Source of the DNA: Cyclina sinensis
Taxonomy: Eukaryota; Mollusca; Bivalvia; Venerida; Veneridae
Direction of reading: 5' to 3'
DNA length: 64,000 nucleotides
Assembly (NCBI GenBank): GCA_012932295.1
Contig: JAAONU010000002.1
Span: 24,459,770-24,523,769 of the forward strand
This document shows, piece by piece, positions 1-11,108 of the stretch. The translations under genes and the position numbers were made by a program. The notes under the pieces are model-generated. The model saw only the letters and a list, made by a program, of their open reading frames with translations, had not been told where the DNA came from and did not search any database. Numbering within the stretch: the first letter of the stretch is position 1; every line of letters begins with the position of its first letter.

Positions 1-46
1 TTTTTTCATATGTTCTCAGTTAGTATAATTTAAATCAAAATAATTT

Positions 47-119
47 AGACAAATTTGTATGCAACAACAGAATTACAACGAAATAGAAAATGGTTTTGAA
101 TCTGAAAATAAAATTCAGT
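47..119 (+). repeat. Left inverted repeat of element 1
   Basis: This is near-identical to the reverse complement of 9134-9206, about 69 of 73 bases. The core includes 'gcaacaacagaatta' and 'gaaaatggttttgaatctg'. Confidence 0.85.
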
Positions 120-318
120 TAAAAATAGTGGAAATAGCGAAAAGCAAGGTTGGACTAATTGGCAAACAGTAGTTGTAGTATTGTATATCACACATGCTAA
201 TCCAATCAGTTGTTTTATCGCCTTAAGGTGTTGATGTAATCAATAGACATGTAATGTGTTAACTGAAAATTATGTCAATCATTCAAAGAATACTAATCCA
301 TTTCGATAAAGTCTTAAT

Positions 319-652
319 AACCTGCAATCAGTTATCATTAGAAAAGTACATGTTAATACATGAAATTTCATTCTTAATAAAGAAAGAATATTTTGAAAAA
401 AAGACTATATTGAAAAAAATATATCAATAGAAATGAAATATAAATACACATAGACTTTAATTTCATTTTTAACAAAGGGAAGAATATTTTGAAAAAAAAA
501 GACTATATTGAAAAAATATATCAATAGAAATGAAATATTAATACACAAATCTATCATGAAACATAAACGAAACTTACAAAGTTACAAAGCCACATATATA
601 TATATACTTACCTGCAATCAGTAATCATTAGAAAAGGACATGTTAATACATG
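319..652. repeat. Direct repeats in the subterminal region of element 1
   Basis: An AT-rich unit of about 90 bp, containing 'aagactatattgaaaaa' and 'tatcaatagaaatgaaat', occurs at about 364-450 and again at about 462-535. A second pair begins 'acctgcaatcagt' at about 319 and about 610. No gene is visible from 1 to 1250 apart from these repeats. Confidence 0.7.
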
Positions 653-929
653 ATAGGTTAACAATTAACACCTCTTGAGTAAGACATAGGATGGTAGAAA
701 TAAAAATTTATTTAGGTCTTAATTCAATCTGTATTTACATCATACTAAATTATCATAAAAATACACAATGAATGATAAGAAAATTTTTTACATTATGTAC
801 ACGAAAAAACAACACAGACGTAGATAGGCAGACCCATAGGAATGAATATTATAAATGAAATTATTGAGTCAAAATATGTTAATGAGGATATGATTATTGG
901 GAAAATGTTCTATAATTTCAGTTAAGTAC

Positions 930-996
930 AGTTCGAGTATGGGCTAGACTATAGCCTGATGAGCAAGTAAATGACATCTTAAGACACACTCGAACT
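930..996. repeat. Hairpin-forming short repeat, copy 1
   Basis: The unit starts 'agttcgagtatgggctag' and ends 'cacactcgaact', so its two ends are inverted. It also has an inner palindrome 'ggctagactatagcc'. A second direct copy lies at 1144-1216. Confidence 0.6.
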
Positions 997-1143
997 TAAT
1001 TCTTCTTTTATTGGTCATAATAAAACGTACTTAGAGTTTATGTTTATGGGAAAGAATGCGTACTTATTTAAGAATGAGTTAAGTCCAAATATCACCAGTC
1101 AGAGATAAATATCAACGCATATTACAGTAACTGATTAGCTGAT

Positions 1144-1216
1144 TTAAGTCCGAGTATGGGCTAGACTATAGCCTGATGGGCATAAAAATGACATATTAAG
1201 ACACACTCGAACTTAC
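1144..1216. repeat. Hairpin-forming short repeat, copy 2
   Basis: This is a direct copy of 930-996 about 215 bp away, with the same inner palindrome and inverted ends. It sits just beyond the 3' end of the MULE transposase gene, so a role as a terminator-like or subterminal transposase-binding site is possible but unproven. Confidence 0.6.
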
Positions 1217-1252
1217 TTCTTCCATAATTGAGCTGTAAATATGCAATGATAT

Positions 1253-3305
1253 TTACGCCTTTCTGGGTTTTTTAACAGTAACAGTCCGGGTGTTTATCTT
1301 CCTTTTTTGTTGACCTGGTTTTTTACCCTGAGTGCGTGGTGCAACTATGGTAGACTGTCCATCAGTAGATGTCATGTAACCTGTTTTTTGATATTGGTGT
1401 CTGCGGAAACAGGCAAAGTGCTTACGTCGTTGCTCCTCAGTCATATCTACATAAACAGATTTTGTTACCTGGAATTGTGTATGCGTTTGGGCTAGGCGGT
1501 ACTCACCAGCACCGATAATGGCACTACCCAAGTACAGGAATTGACCTTGAACTAGAGTGTGGAGTGTTGTAACCAGATCTGTCAATGGCTTGGATTTCCA
1601 GTCAATGGCCTGTTTGAGGACATGGTTAATCGATTCGCAATTATTAATAGTCCATCGTCCCTCAATCTTATCACATAACGAAGGGTCACTAACCTTTGTT
1701 TTAAGCTGTGGTCTAAGTCTATCTTTGAAATATTTCACAAAATTTTCTGATATTTCCTTACAGTGTTGTTCCAACCAGTCACACTTTTCTTCAAAATAAA
1801 TGCTGTCGTCACTGTCCAAAATTCCACCGTCTCCAAAGATCACGTCAAGAATACCATTTCTGTTTATGTCATTCACTGTATCATCAGTAAGTTTTTGTTT
1901 TGTGTTTGTATACAGATGTCGCATACAAAGCACATGGGTTGACTCAGGGAACACTGTCGTAATGGCCTTTACAAGAGCTCGTTCGTCGTCACTGCCAATT
2001 ACTAAATTGTTCAGGGGAGTGCTACAAAATTTCATTTTTAGATGGTAAAAGAAGTGGCAGTAAGACTCAAAATCACTGTTGTGAGATAAACTGGACCAAT
2101 GAATATAGGATGTTTGCCCGTCCGTTGTCTGTTAACACTTAGATTCTTATAACATGTGACCGTGACATGCATGTCACATAAATTGAACGTCTTGTCCGTT
2201 CCTAATACCGTGTGACCCTGACAACAGAAGTTTTGTAAGTCGTCCAACTGTTCGTCAGTGTAAAGAATGATACATGGTGTCTTGCCATTATTGCGAATTA
2301 CTGATCTTATAAAAGGGTGGTTATCTGACACCATGTTTTCTAGATTCTGTATATGGTCAGCAACATTTTTTGCGTGAAGTAAAATGTTGTGCGTCCGTCT
2401 TTGTCATGTATTTCTTTCGGTCACGGATTTTATCGATGCCATCTGGGCAGGTAATTTCATCATATTTTTTAAGTAATTTGTCATAAACTTGTTTGGGGGT
2501 GTGACTTGCTAGTAAATCCATGACGTCGTCCATAACGTAGTCAGGGGTACGTAGATACTCACCTTGTTGTCTTGAAGTACCATGGGGACCTAAACCAGGA
2601 AATTTACAAACATACTCCACTAACGCCAAATTACTTTGTAACCCCCCCCTCCAAGCCAGGTGACTTTTTTTTTGTAACTAGAGTCAAGCTTCAATGAAGT
2701 ATAGTACCTATGAACTGCAACAACCTGAGATAACTCAGGTTGTGGGTTCAGAGGGACATACTCCCTTTTCTGCTGAACTCTAGTTAATTTGCAGAATTTA
2801 TCATTCTTTTTGTAAATAGCCGAAAGGTCACCGGCACTGCCCAAAAGATAAAAAGTTTTGGGAGATGTTCCATTTTCAGTATTCCAGACGCCTCGATCGT
2901 CTGAAAAACTACTTTTTTTACTATGGGAGCGCTTGTTTAAATTATTTTGATTATCAATTAAAAAGTAAGTGTTGTCTTTGGCGCCCCCTGGAATTTTGCA
3001 AAGCCCCTCCCCCGAAGTTGTTGTCAAAAGTTTAATAGCCTTATCAGTGTCCAAAAATTCCAGGTTTAGGCCCCCCTATAAGGATAATTTACAAGGACAG
3101 GGTCTGCCTCAGAATCTGAAACAGCTGATTGGTCATTTGCAATCTCATCTGCTTCAGGTAAATAACTACAACTATCTGCTGGCGAGATTACAGACGGCCG
3201 TCAGCTGTTTCATAATCTTGAACATCTACATGAAAAACACTTGCATTGCAAGGAATTGAAGCTATATCTACATCTTGAATCGTAACGTTTTGATTTGTTT
3301 CAGCT
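1253..3305 (-). pseudogene. MULE transposase part of the OTU-MULE gene, frameshifted
   Basis: Read leftward from the hAT insertion, four open blocks follow in order: an acidic linker (3305 to about 3060), a block with 'VWNTENG' and 'VVAVHRYYTSLK' (3054-2620), a block with 'KFPGLGPHGTSRQQGEYLRTPDYVM' features (2629-2357), and the catalytic blocks (2334-2038 and 2035-1253). The catalytic part holds 'VLGTDKTFNL', 'HPIFIGPVYL', 'GSDDERALVKAI' and 'CMRHLYTN', typical of the DDE core of MULE transposases. A basic tail (KKPGQQKRK, VKKPRKA) ends it. One-base frameshifts separate the blocks near 3060-3130, 2645 (a run of 8 G), 2400 and 2045. The family call is confident. Whether the breaks are real or sequence errors is not resolved. 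Confidence 0.8.
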
Positions 3306-3339
3306 CAGGGTTTTCATTAAGATTTGTTTTAAGAGTCCA

Positions 3340-3690
3340 GAATATGATTGAAGGAGGCCTGCTAGGGGAGTCCGGGGGCATGGCCCCCCGGAAAATTTTG
3401 AAATCAAGGAAGCAAAATCCTGCATTCTGAGCACTTTTTGGGGCTACATTAGCTACTCTGGTAAGGCATCATTTTTTTATAAAAACACCATGGAAAATGT
3501 TAGAAAATTCTCAAAAAGCACTACTTAGAAATGGTGCACTGCAATACTCCTCATATATGTTGCATCATTAAACACAGCTTTTGTCAAGTATATCTTTATT
3601 TGATTTGAAATCTTTTCAATTTGTCATTTTTCATGTGGTGAAACTTCAAAAAAGCTGCATACCCTATGAAATTTATACAGTTTTTTTACT
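3340..3690. other. 3' untranslated part of the hAT element
   Basis: This stretch lies between the left terminal repeat and the transposase stop. It has a G/C-rich palindromic patch near 3365-3385 ('ccgggggcatggccccccgg'), common in such elements, and no coding signal. Confidence 0.5.
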
Positions 3691-6379
3691 GCAGATAGTC
3701 AATAAATAGCATCACTTTCATATTCAGAGTCAGAGTCACCAGAATCTTCAAGCAACATTTCTTTTAGAGCAGCCTTAATCTGGTCCCTAGAAACCATGAT
3801 TTGTTCAGATTGTTCTGTTTGCACTGCTGCATCCTCAACCATGATAGGAGCAGGGGTGGCAGATGATCCAAATGATGCTTCCTGCACTGGTTTAACCTTC
3901 CTTCTAGGCTTGACTTTCAGCCAGTTAGACACAGACATCTGTATCACTTCCTTACTCTGTTCAACTGGGGGTCCATTGATTCCCACATGCATGAGAGTCT
4001 CCATCATGGAAGACCCAAGTCTGTTCCGTTGTTTGGTTTTAATGATTTTCAGGACACTGGCACCCCTCTCTGGCCAGGCATTACATACAGGTAAAGAGGC
4101 TGCAACCTCTGCCACATATACAAGTTGGGGATTGAAATGCCTTAGCCCAGAGCTCCTCAAAAGTTGCAACAATAACCATTCAGTTGGAGTCATTTTATTT
4201 AGATCCTCTGGCATGCTTGGGAGTAAAATGTCATTGATGTGAAACTTGAAGCTTGCCCACTGAGTCTGAAGTTTCTCTTTATCTGTGGCATCTGTGAAGA
4301 AGTGGTCTGCAAGCACAGTCACATAGTTCACACCATAACTCTTAAAACCTGGCTCTGCTGATTTTGGCAGAGTTGTTGGATCGAAAATGCTAAGTGCTGC
4401 CAGAATTGTAGAGCTTTCAGAAAATCTCTTGTCCTAATTTGAAATCAAATTGTCAATGTACCTGTGTAGTAGATTTTCAAGTTCCTTAGCCTCTTTTTGA
4501 TTGTACTTTATTTCAGAACTCATGTCAGTGAATGAGTCAATTTCCTGTGACAGCTTCTGTAATGGACTGCCTGTCTCTTTCAGTCCTTCAAGTTTCATTT
4601 TGCACAGGTTCAATGCTGGCAATATTGCAGCAAAGTTCAATGACCCCTTTTGGAAGTGTCTTGATAATTCAGACAAGACTGGGAGAATGTCACTGAGAAT
4701 GTATATGGTTCCCATGAACTTGAGTGATTTCATCCTCCTCAAGAGACCATGGGCTGTAGCCTGTGTTTCTTGAAGCATAGCCAGTGTTTGCAAGATTGGC
4801 TCAAAGTCTTTCTTCACAGCAGTGACCGAAGCATCCAGGCTTAACCATCGAGTTCGACAAGCTTTCTTCAGTCTCCTTGTCACAGTTTTGGTTCCTTTTT
4901 TGTCAAGATAGATTGATTTCAGATTTGTTTGCATTTTAATGTAGGCAGCCATTTGCTTCGGTGAGTTTTCGAAGAATTGCCAAAGTTGCCTAAGCAAGGT
5001 TTCAACAGTTTTAATGTATGTCAACGATTCATTTGAATCAGTGCATGCAAGTGCAAGTCTATGACAAACACAGTGTATGTTTATTAGTGATGGGTTCTCT
5101 GACCTGAGCAAAGCAGCAACTCCTTTTTCCTTTCCCATCATCACAGCTGCTCCGTCAGATGAGAAGCCAGTTAGTTTCTTGATATCCAGCCCCTTTTCTG
5201 AAATATCTGAGACCAACAGTGACTTGATTGCTATAGCATTTGCACTTTCAAATTTGTCCAAAATGTTTTGGCAGGACAGGAATTTTGTTTCCACCTGTTT
5301 ACTAGATTTCGAGTAATACTGAATGAATGTGACTAGGTTTTCAGTGACAGAAATGTCTGCTACTTCATCTGTAAGAATTCCATAGGCCTCTGCATTTTTC
5401 ACATCATCTACAACATTTGACATAACAGTCTCTCCAATTGTCATTAGAATTTCATACCTAGAACCCCCCGATCTGTGTTTGAAATACTTCAAAGTTTCAT
5501 CTCCACAAGTGTTTTCAATGAACTGCAACAGAGGTTCAAACTTTGCATTTGCTATAAAGTTTTTCATCAAAAAATATGCCACTGAAAATGCCCTCTGAAG
5601 ATAAATGTTTTCCTGTTCTGACTTTTTAGTGAATTCATGATGAAAGCATGACATTTTTTGTACAAATTCATTTTCTAAGGCTGCTTTATGCACTTTGCTA
5701 TTTTTGTGTGTTGTTATGGCTGAGTGCTTAAACCTAACACCAGGATCAGAAGAGAAGACCTCTGCATTGTTTTGTGGGTGCTTCATACAATGTTTCTTAC
5801 AGACAGTGCAGTACATGCCCTCTCCCTCAACATAGACTAACCACCAATTTGTTTTAGTAATGAAAGTTTGATGGTTGAACTTTTTTGGTACAATTCTTCT
5901 TGTTTCATTTTTGCTAAGACATGTACAACACTTTGAGGAACACAAGTAAACTGAATGCATAGTCTTCGACCCAAACAGTTGAGTCAGTAATACGCAGGCC
6001 TCTTCATGTGTCCATGGCTCTGTATCAGCATTTTTATCACCAGGATTAGTAGCACCATGTCCAACTGAGTCTGAAACAAAATCAAGAAGATAGGTGGTAA
6101 GATAGACCTGTTTAGTAATTTAACACCACTGCTTCATTCTGAAAAAAATAATTTCCAGACTTTTTAAGATAAATGGTCATTTTACAATTTTCATACTGCA
6201 GTGTTAACTAACACCTTGAACCTGATAATGGTCATGAATTTTATAGCATCTTGTTATGAATGTGGGCAAAATGTCTGAATTACACTATGCACAATCAGGC
6301 TATGAAGTTGTAAATTTTAATGTCTGACACCATAAATTCAGTTTATTCCTGGTTCTGGTAACAGATCACAATAAAATAC

Positions 6380-6550
6380 CTTTACTGCAACATCTGGTGC
6401 TTGAAGCACCTGAGTTAGCCTCAGTTTGCAGTTGTTCCCCAGCAGATGACTGTGAGGTCTTCAGGGCCATGTCATCTGCAGAAGGCTTGACTGTAACTTT
6501 TGCAGACTGGGAGTGCAAGAGATCATCAGGTGAAGCATCTTGAATGGAAT
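6380..6550 (-). CDS. hAT transposase exon 2
   Basis: This is a Ser/Ala-rich linker exon of 171 bases (SIQDASPDDLLHSQS...). It is bounded by an acceptor ending TTTTTTAG and a donor AAAG|GTATTT, and its phase 1 on both sides joins exon 1 and exon 3 without a break. Confidence 0.75.
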
Positions 6551-7348
6551 CTAAAAAAGTATTTCAACAGTAAACTGATTGAAATGGTTAACTAAAGAGT
6601 ATTTCTTAATATTGTTTTGTATATTTCTATAATATGATGACTATTTTACTATATTTTAAGAAGCAAAGAATTTATATTTTTTGTGTGTGTTATTTTGCAA
6701 GCAGGGAGATCAGACTTTTTTATTTTAAATGTATCTATGTATTGTATTTACTTAACAATTCAAACAGAGCCTTAAACTAATTATGTACACAATTTATATG
6801 CAGAATCACTAAAGCTGTTGTTTTTACAGTTTTTCCACTAAGTCAGGTGCCAAAATTCCTGCAATATAATATTATTCTTGATACATAACAACAAGTGCAC
6901 ACCTACTCATGCTCACCAGTAGCTCCATTAATTTTTTTGACACAAGTTTCAAATAGCCATTTTTTGGAAGTCAGGGGCCAAAATTCATCATCAAGCATTT
7001 TTTTAAACTTTTATTTTCCATTTTTGAAATAATCATCATTCATTTATAAAGTTTCAAAATTTTGATCGACAAGATGGACTGCATGTCAGATGCAGGAAAA
7101 TAATTACATTACTCACCCTTTTAAAATCCAGATATCATGTAACTGCAGGTTGGGATTGGACTGTAACATGTAAAACTATATATTATTAACAGCAAATGTG
7201 AACAAAACTTTTTAAACTCAAACGCAAACGCATGCAAAAAGTAAGTTTACTGAATCGTAATCAAACTGTCAACGGTCAACAATGGAACTGCAAACGATTA
7301 TTCAACAAGACAAACAAATTCACGCATTTATTTGAAAAAATAACTTAC

Positions 7349-7412
7349 TAGATTTTGGTCTTATATTAAAAAAGTCATCAATTTTCCTCTTCTTGAAGCT
7401 TTTGGTCGCCAT
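7349..7412 (-). CDS. hAT transposase exon 1
   Basis: ATG at 7412-7410 is followed by 21 codons, including a basic KSFKKRKIDDFF start typical of this transposase group. The donor reads A|GTAAGT at 7349/7348. It leaves phase 1, matching exon 2. Confidence 0.75.
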
Positions 7413-7649
7413 ATTGGAGGTACAATAAGTACCGACAAGGAGCGAAATGTCAACCAGCGGAAAGGATACAAATTACCGAATAGAGCGGTTCGGTTAAAAA
7501 ACGTAATGGAGCGAAATTGTAAATTTTTCAGGAACCAAAAAACGGTATTCCAGCATTCGTTGGTGGTATCTACAGGATTTCTAGCCGGCCCAAAATGTGT
7601 TATAAGCGGCCAAATTGGCCGCCGGCCGCCTCTTAATGAAAACCCTGCA

Positions 7650-8296
7650 GCTGATACTTTATTGATATCTACTAAGGGAACAAAATGATTTGGCTGTAAA
7701 ACAGCACTTGTCCTATTAAAATTCATTTGTCCACATTATTGTTACTTCTGGAGTGCTGTCTTTGCATTTCCTGCCAATTACCCGTCTTTTCAAAGGTTCA
7801 GACGTAAAGTCAGGAAAGTTCTGTGGCGGGTAATATGACTTGATACTTTGGCTCAAAACAGCACTCAAAACATAAAACTGTTCAATTCCTGAAAAACTAT
7901 TCAGTACTACAACATCATGCAGTAATTTAGAGTAATCACTCATTACAATTTAAAAAAAGAATCAGATGTATAAAAATCTTTATTTTCTATCAGTTCAAGA
8001 GCTGATAGCAGTCTTAGTAGTATATGTTGCTCCTCATTCCCACTCAACCCAAGTGCAATGGCTCGATACAAACAGTTTCCGTCACCTAACGTCTTCAAGG
8101 GCATGACACGACCCCTCATTGCGGGTTGGAAGAATCTCAATATATCGGAGGATGTCTTGTCCTCCTGTGACTTATCAATTGAATAATCTGAACTACAGAA
8201 GCCTATGTTATATGTTTGAAGATGTTTTCTCTCTGATTTTGCTAAATTAATGACAGAATTTTTCTTTTTTGACTGCATAGCTGATCTTATTCTGCA
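7650..8296 (-). pseudogene. OTU-like cysteine protease domain, 5' part of the OTU-MULE gene
   Basis: The block 8278-7943 contains 'LKTLGDGNCLYRAIALGLSG', the OTU nucleophile motif with Cys at about residue 69. The block 7943-7716 carries the middle ('KSYYPPQ' and on to 'IMWTN'), and the last block has 'QPNHFVPLVDI', whose His is the expected catalytic His. The blocks are out of frame with each other at T-runs near 7950 and 7722. A likely acceptor (poly-T then GCAG) ends at 8297, so the exon begins at 8296 and an upstream exon should exist. The same protein family occurs in element 2 at 23705-24786. OTU proteases cleave ubiquitin-like modifiers; its role in a transposon is unknown. Confidence 0.75.
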
Positions 8297-8553
8297 AAAA
8301 AAAATTAAAAACTATAAAGGAAATAGAATCAGACAAAATTTTAACGCTCTACTTGAATTATCATGACACTTAATTAGTACTTCGATATTTGATATTATGT
8401 ATGTGTATAACAGAACTATGTTCAGTAATTATTCACAGCTTGGATATATGCCACACCAAAATTTAATCACTCGCGCTGTAACACGGATCAACTTTACTCA
8501 CATGTTGACAAGTTCCTATAAAAAGTTTTGAAGGAAAATGTTTTGTCAGTCTT

Positions 8554-9067
8554 ATGACAACAATGGCTAAAGTCGTACTATTCAGTGATAGCTACATCAA
8601 ACGCCTTAGATTCTTTTGCGAGGATCGAATAGGCTTGCACATTCCATTTAACGTACGCTGGTAAGGGCGGTCTCAGGACTGACCAAATGGATGCGGGATT
8701 ATATGACAGATTGATGAAAGAGAAAGCAGAAGTTGTCGTTATTGCCGTTGGTGGAAATGATGTAACTCCAACATCATCACCAAAGGAGATCGTGAGGCGA
8801 ATCTCAGAAATTGATAGAGATTTAAAAGTACATGGAACAAAGCACGTGTTCGTATTCGAGATATTGACACGTGGTGATTTTTCAAATTGTCTTGGCCTAA
8901 CAAAAGTATGTTTTGATAAGCAACGGATTAAAATTAATAAAATGTTGGCAAAAACGTTCAAAAACAATTTCATAAGGTTTCCAAACATTAAATTTCCTTC
9001 AGATTATTCTCGAGATCTTGCAAACAATATTACAGAATTGATAGTGCTAATAACATTCAAACAATGA
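8554..9067 (+). pseudogene. SGNH-hydrolase-like ORF, one frameshift
   Basis: The ORF starts MTTMAKVVLFSDSYIKRL at 8554 (a second in-frame ATG is at 8563). It holds an SDS in place of the family GDS block and, after a one-base frameshift near 8656, continues 'AGKGGLRTDQMDAGLYDRLM' and 'VVVIAVGGNDVTP' (block III GxND). The order and spacing fit an SGNH/GDSL esterase fold of about 170 residues. It lies between the OTU exon and the right inverted repeat of element 1, divergent from the OTU-MULE gene, so it probably belongs to the element. I do not see a clear C-terminal DxxH, so activity is doubtful. Confidence 0.6.
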
Positions 9068-9133
9068 AGTATTAACATATGAAAATAATATTGATAATGT
9101 TAATAATAATATATGGTATACCAATTATTTGTG

Positions 9134-9206
9134 ACTGAATTTTATTTACAGATTCAAAACCATTTTCTATTTCCTTATAATTCTGTTGTTGCATATAAAT
9201 TTGTCT
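9134..9206 (-). repeat. Right inverted repeat of element 1
   Basis: This is the reverse complement of 47-119 with about four mismatches. Confidence 0.85.
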
Positions 9207-9282
9207 GAATTAAATAACGCCTGTCAGAAAAAAATGAAACCAATATAAAAGAAGACTGATAAGGTTTATGCTAAAAAAATTG

Positions 9283-9815
9283 CTTTTCGGTGATGTTAAT
9301 TTTTTTTAACGGGACCGGAAAGCACTCGGGACAACTATATGGCAATATCTTCCATCTTCCATGTCTATAAAACCTCTTTTTATCTGTATTTGGGACTAAT
9401 TAATGTATGTTTTTTTTATTTAACCAAGAAGTAAAATTAAGTAAAAATTGCTTTTCAGTGATGTGCTTTTCATTTTAACGAGACCGGAAAGCACACATCA
9501 TACAAATGTACTTCAGCTTTTGTCAACTTAATGATGATTTTGGTAAATTATTCATTTCATTTTATTGAAATATCAGTAATAAATCTATTTGTAATGCTTA
9601 AAATATTATTTTCATGTGTTTTAAATAGAAAATTGAATGCTTTTTGGTGATGTGCATTTTATTTTAACGGGACTGGAAAGCACAAATATACCTCAGCTTT
9701 CATCAACTTAATGATGATTTTGGTAAATTATTCATTTCATTGAAATATCATTATTAAATCTAATTGTAATACTTAAAATGCAATAAAACATTATTTTCAT
9801 GTGTTTTTCCATGCA
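9283..9815. repeat. Hairpin-containing tandem repeat, about 190 bp period
   Basis: Three copies of a palindromic core, 'tgcttttcggtgatgt' followed by an AT spacer and 'aacgggaccggaaagca', occur at about 9283, 9445 and 9640. The last two are parts of longer units that share 'caacttaatgatgattttgg'. No coding signal. Confidence 0.65.
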
Positions 9816-10332
9816 CCGTATAAGCCTTTATCAAAATGAAATCAAGTGACCCTCATGGCTGAGCCATTTATAACTCCAGAGGCACAATTAGAACAACATT
9901 TGTAGAGGAGCTCTAGATGAACCTGTATGCCAAATCCCAACGTATATTGTAGTTGAAACCTTTTACCAGAGACGTAGATGTTATATGTCTCTCACTCTCT
10001 GCTTTTACACAGTCCTCTTGCGCATCGACGGACTTCGAATTTACAGGACATAAGGCATTCTGGGCTAATGTATTATAGGGATTACATGTAAGCAAAGTAT
10101 AAAACGAAAAATGTAAAATATGGTGCAAGGTATATCTGTATTTAGCGCATGTATAACACTCACAACCTTTTTTCTACCTTTCCAACGAAAAGGATACCGG
10201 TGTATCGTGAAAGGTGTCAGTCCGTGAGAATCATAAGATCTAGCACTGTTTAAAAGCTGTCATGAAGGTCTCGACAGTCTGCGCGTTCACAAACTCCCCG
10301 CAGCGTTTACTTCCCCTGATCAGTACAGAAAC
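9816..10332. other. No gene seen
   Basis: AT-rich unique-looking sequence. Short ORFs on the - strand lack any recognisable domain or splice context. Confidence 0.4.
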
Positions 10333-11108
10333 CAGGGCCGGATCCAGAATTGTTTGACTGGGGGTGGGGGGGGGGCTTGGGGGAAGGTACGAAAGGGGGT
10401 GACCCCCTTCTATAGGGGTGTTTTGGGGGCCTCCCCAAGAAAATTTTTTAAAAAGGTAGACTAAATGGCTCATTTTGGTGCATTTTAGTCATAAAAATAT
10501 AATGAATATAATGTGTGAGAATTTAAAAGAAATATACTGGTATTTTTTTAAATGTTCAACTAAAGTAAAAACATATGACAAGTTTTAACTTTTTTTTTTA
10601 TTTTATATTTATAAAGTCCTCTGAAACAAATAATTTATCAATAAATTAATTTTCATAACAAATAACAACGTCATCACATTATCCAATCTCCTCGCAGTAA
10701 TCTCACCTTCATTTTTTGGAAAGATCTCTGCAGACACGGGTTAACCTTAGCTGGATTTCAGCTATATAAACATGTATGAACTTTTTTTAAGAATTCATTT
10801 CTTTCTCTATTTAGTTTATTTACAATTGGAACTGCATCGATTAAACATGCCTGTGTGTAATGAAATTTTACGTTACATTGTGTAATATACACGGCTATAA
10901 AGTTGCGAACTCGTTATCAGTTGTTACGCAATATTGCATGACCATTGCAAATTGAAAGGTTGACTGTGTTTCTGTTACGAGGTGAAAAGAGCTGAAAAAA
11001 ATGTTTAAGAGTCTTTGAAAATGAGCCCTTTTATTTTTTTACAAATGGGCCGGTTTGGGGTGCTTGGGCCCTATAAGCCCCCCCCCCCCCCCGGTAAAAC
11101 CGGGCCTG
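10333..11108. mobile_element. Non-autonomous hAT-like element with 5-bp target duplication
   Basis: The ends read CAGGGCCGGATCC on the left and, inverted on the right, CAGGCCCGGTTTTACC. The element is flanked on both sides by GAAAC (10328-10332 and 11109-11113), the same 5-bp duplication style as the full hAT element at 3306. It has no transposase. A related copy in the opposite orientation lies at about 26590-27165. Confidence 0.7.

Larger units (their letters stand above)
3699..7412 (-). pseudogene. hAT transposase gene, three exons, one in-frame TAG
   Basis: Exon 1 (7412-7349) starts MATKSFKKRKIDDFF and ends at a GTAAGT donor. Exon 2 is 6550-6380, and exon 3 is 6070-3699. Phases agree at both junctions, and the joined frame is 869 codons, broken only by TAG at 4434-4436. 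Visible parts are a BED/TTF-like zinc finger (CTVC near residues 166-169, THKNSKVH near 200-206), a catalytic Asp in GILTDEVAD (about 313), a second in GFSSDGAAVM (about 384), the hAT CVCHRLALA motif (about 412), and the C-terminal dimerisation block NAWPERGASVLKIIKTKQRNRL with the catalytic Glu at about 746. The layout resembles ZNF862-type hAT proteins. The nonsense codon removes the Glu and the dimerisation region unless it is read through, polymorphic or an error. Confidence 0.88.
3306..7647 (-). mobile_element. Complete hAT transposon with 5-bp target duplication (hAT5-like)
   Basis: The left end begins CAGGGTTTTCATTAAGA at 3306, and the right end carries the exact reverse complement ending at 7647: a perfect 17-bp terminal inverted repeat. 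The 5 bases before the left end (3301-3305) and after the right end (7648-7652) are both CAGCT. Most hAT elements make 8-bp duplications; a lineage with 5-bp duplications is, to my memory, called hAT5 in Repbase. The element carries a three-exon transposase on the - strand. It splits the OTU-MULE gene: the host reading frame ends at 'INKVSA' and resumes at 'ETNQN' on the other side. Confidence 0.9.
1..9206 (-). mobile_element. MULE 'element 1' (OTU-MULE), with a nested hAT transposon
   Basis: Positions 47-119 and 9134-9206 are inverted copies of each other, about 73 bp with roughly four mismatches. Between them are an OTU/MULE transposase gene on the - strand and an SGNH-like ORF on the + strand. 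Similarity between the two ends fades outside these coordinates, so the outer ends are uncertain, and the left one may lie at or before base 1. I could not find a convincing 9-bp target duplication. A 4.3-kb hAT element sits inside it. The whole is read as an old or damaged autonomous Mutator-like element. The inverted repeats and gene content are seen directly; the element limits are inferred. Confidence 0.7.

Noticed and set aside
3796..4242. 148-residue + strand ORF
   Set aside because: It is antisense to the hAT C-terminal domain and has no domain of its own.
10240..10473. Pro-rich 77-residue ORF
   Set aside because: It crosses the end of a hAT-like element; the prolines come from the G-rich run.
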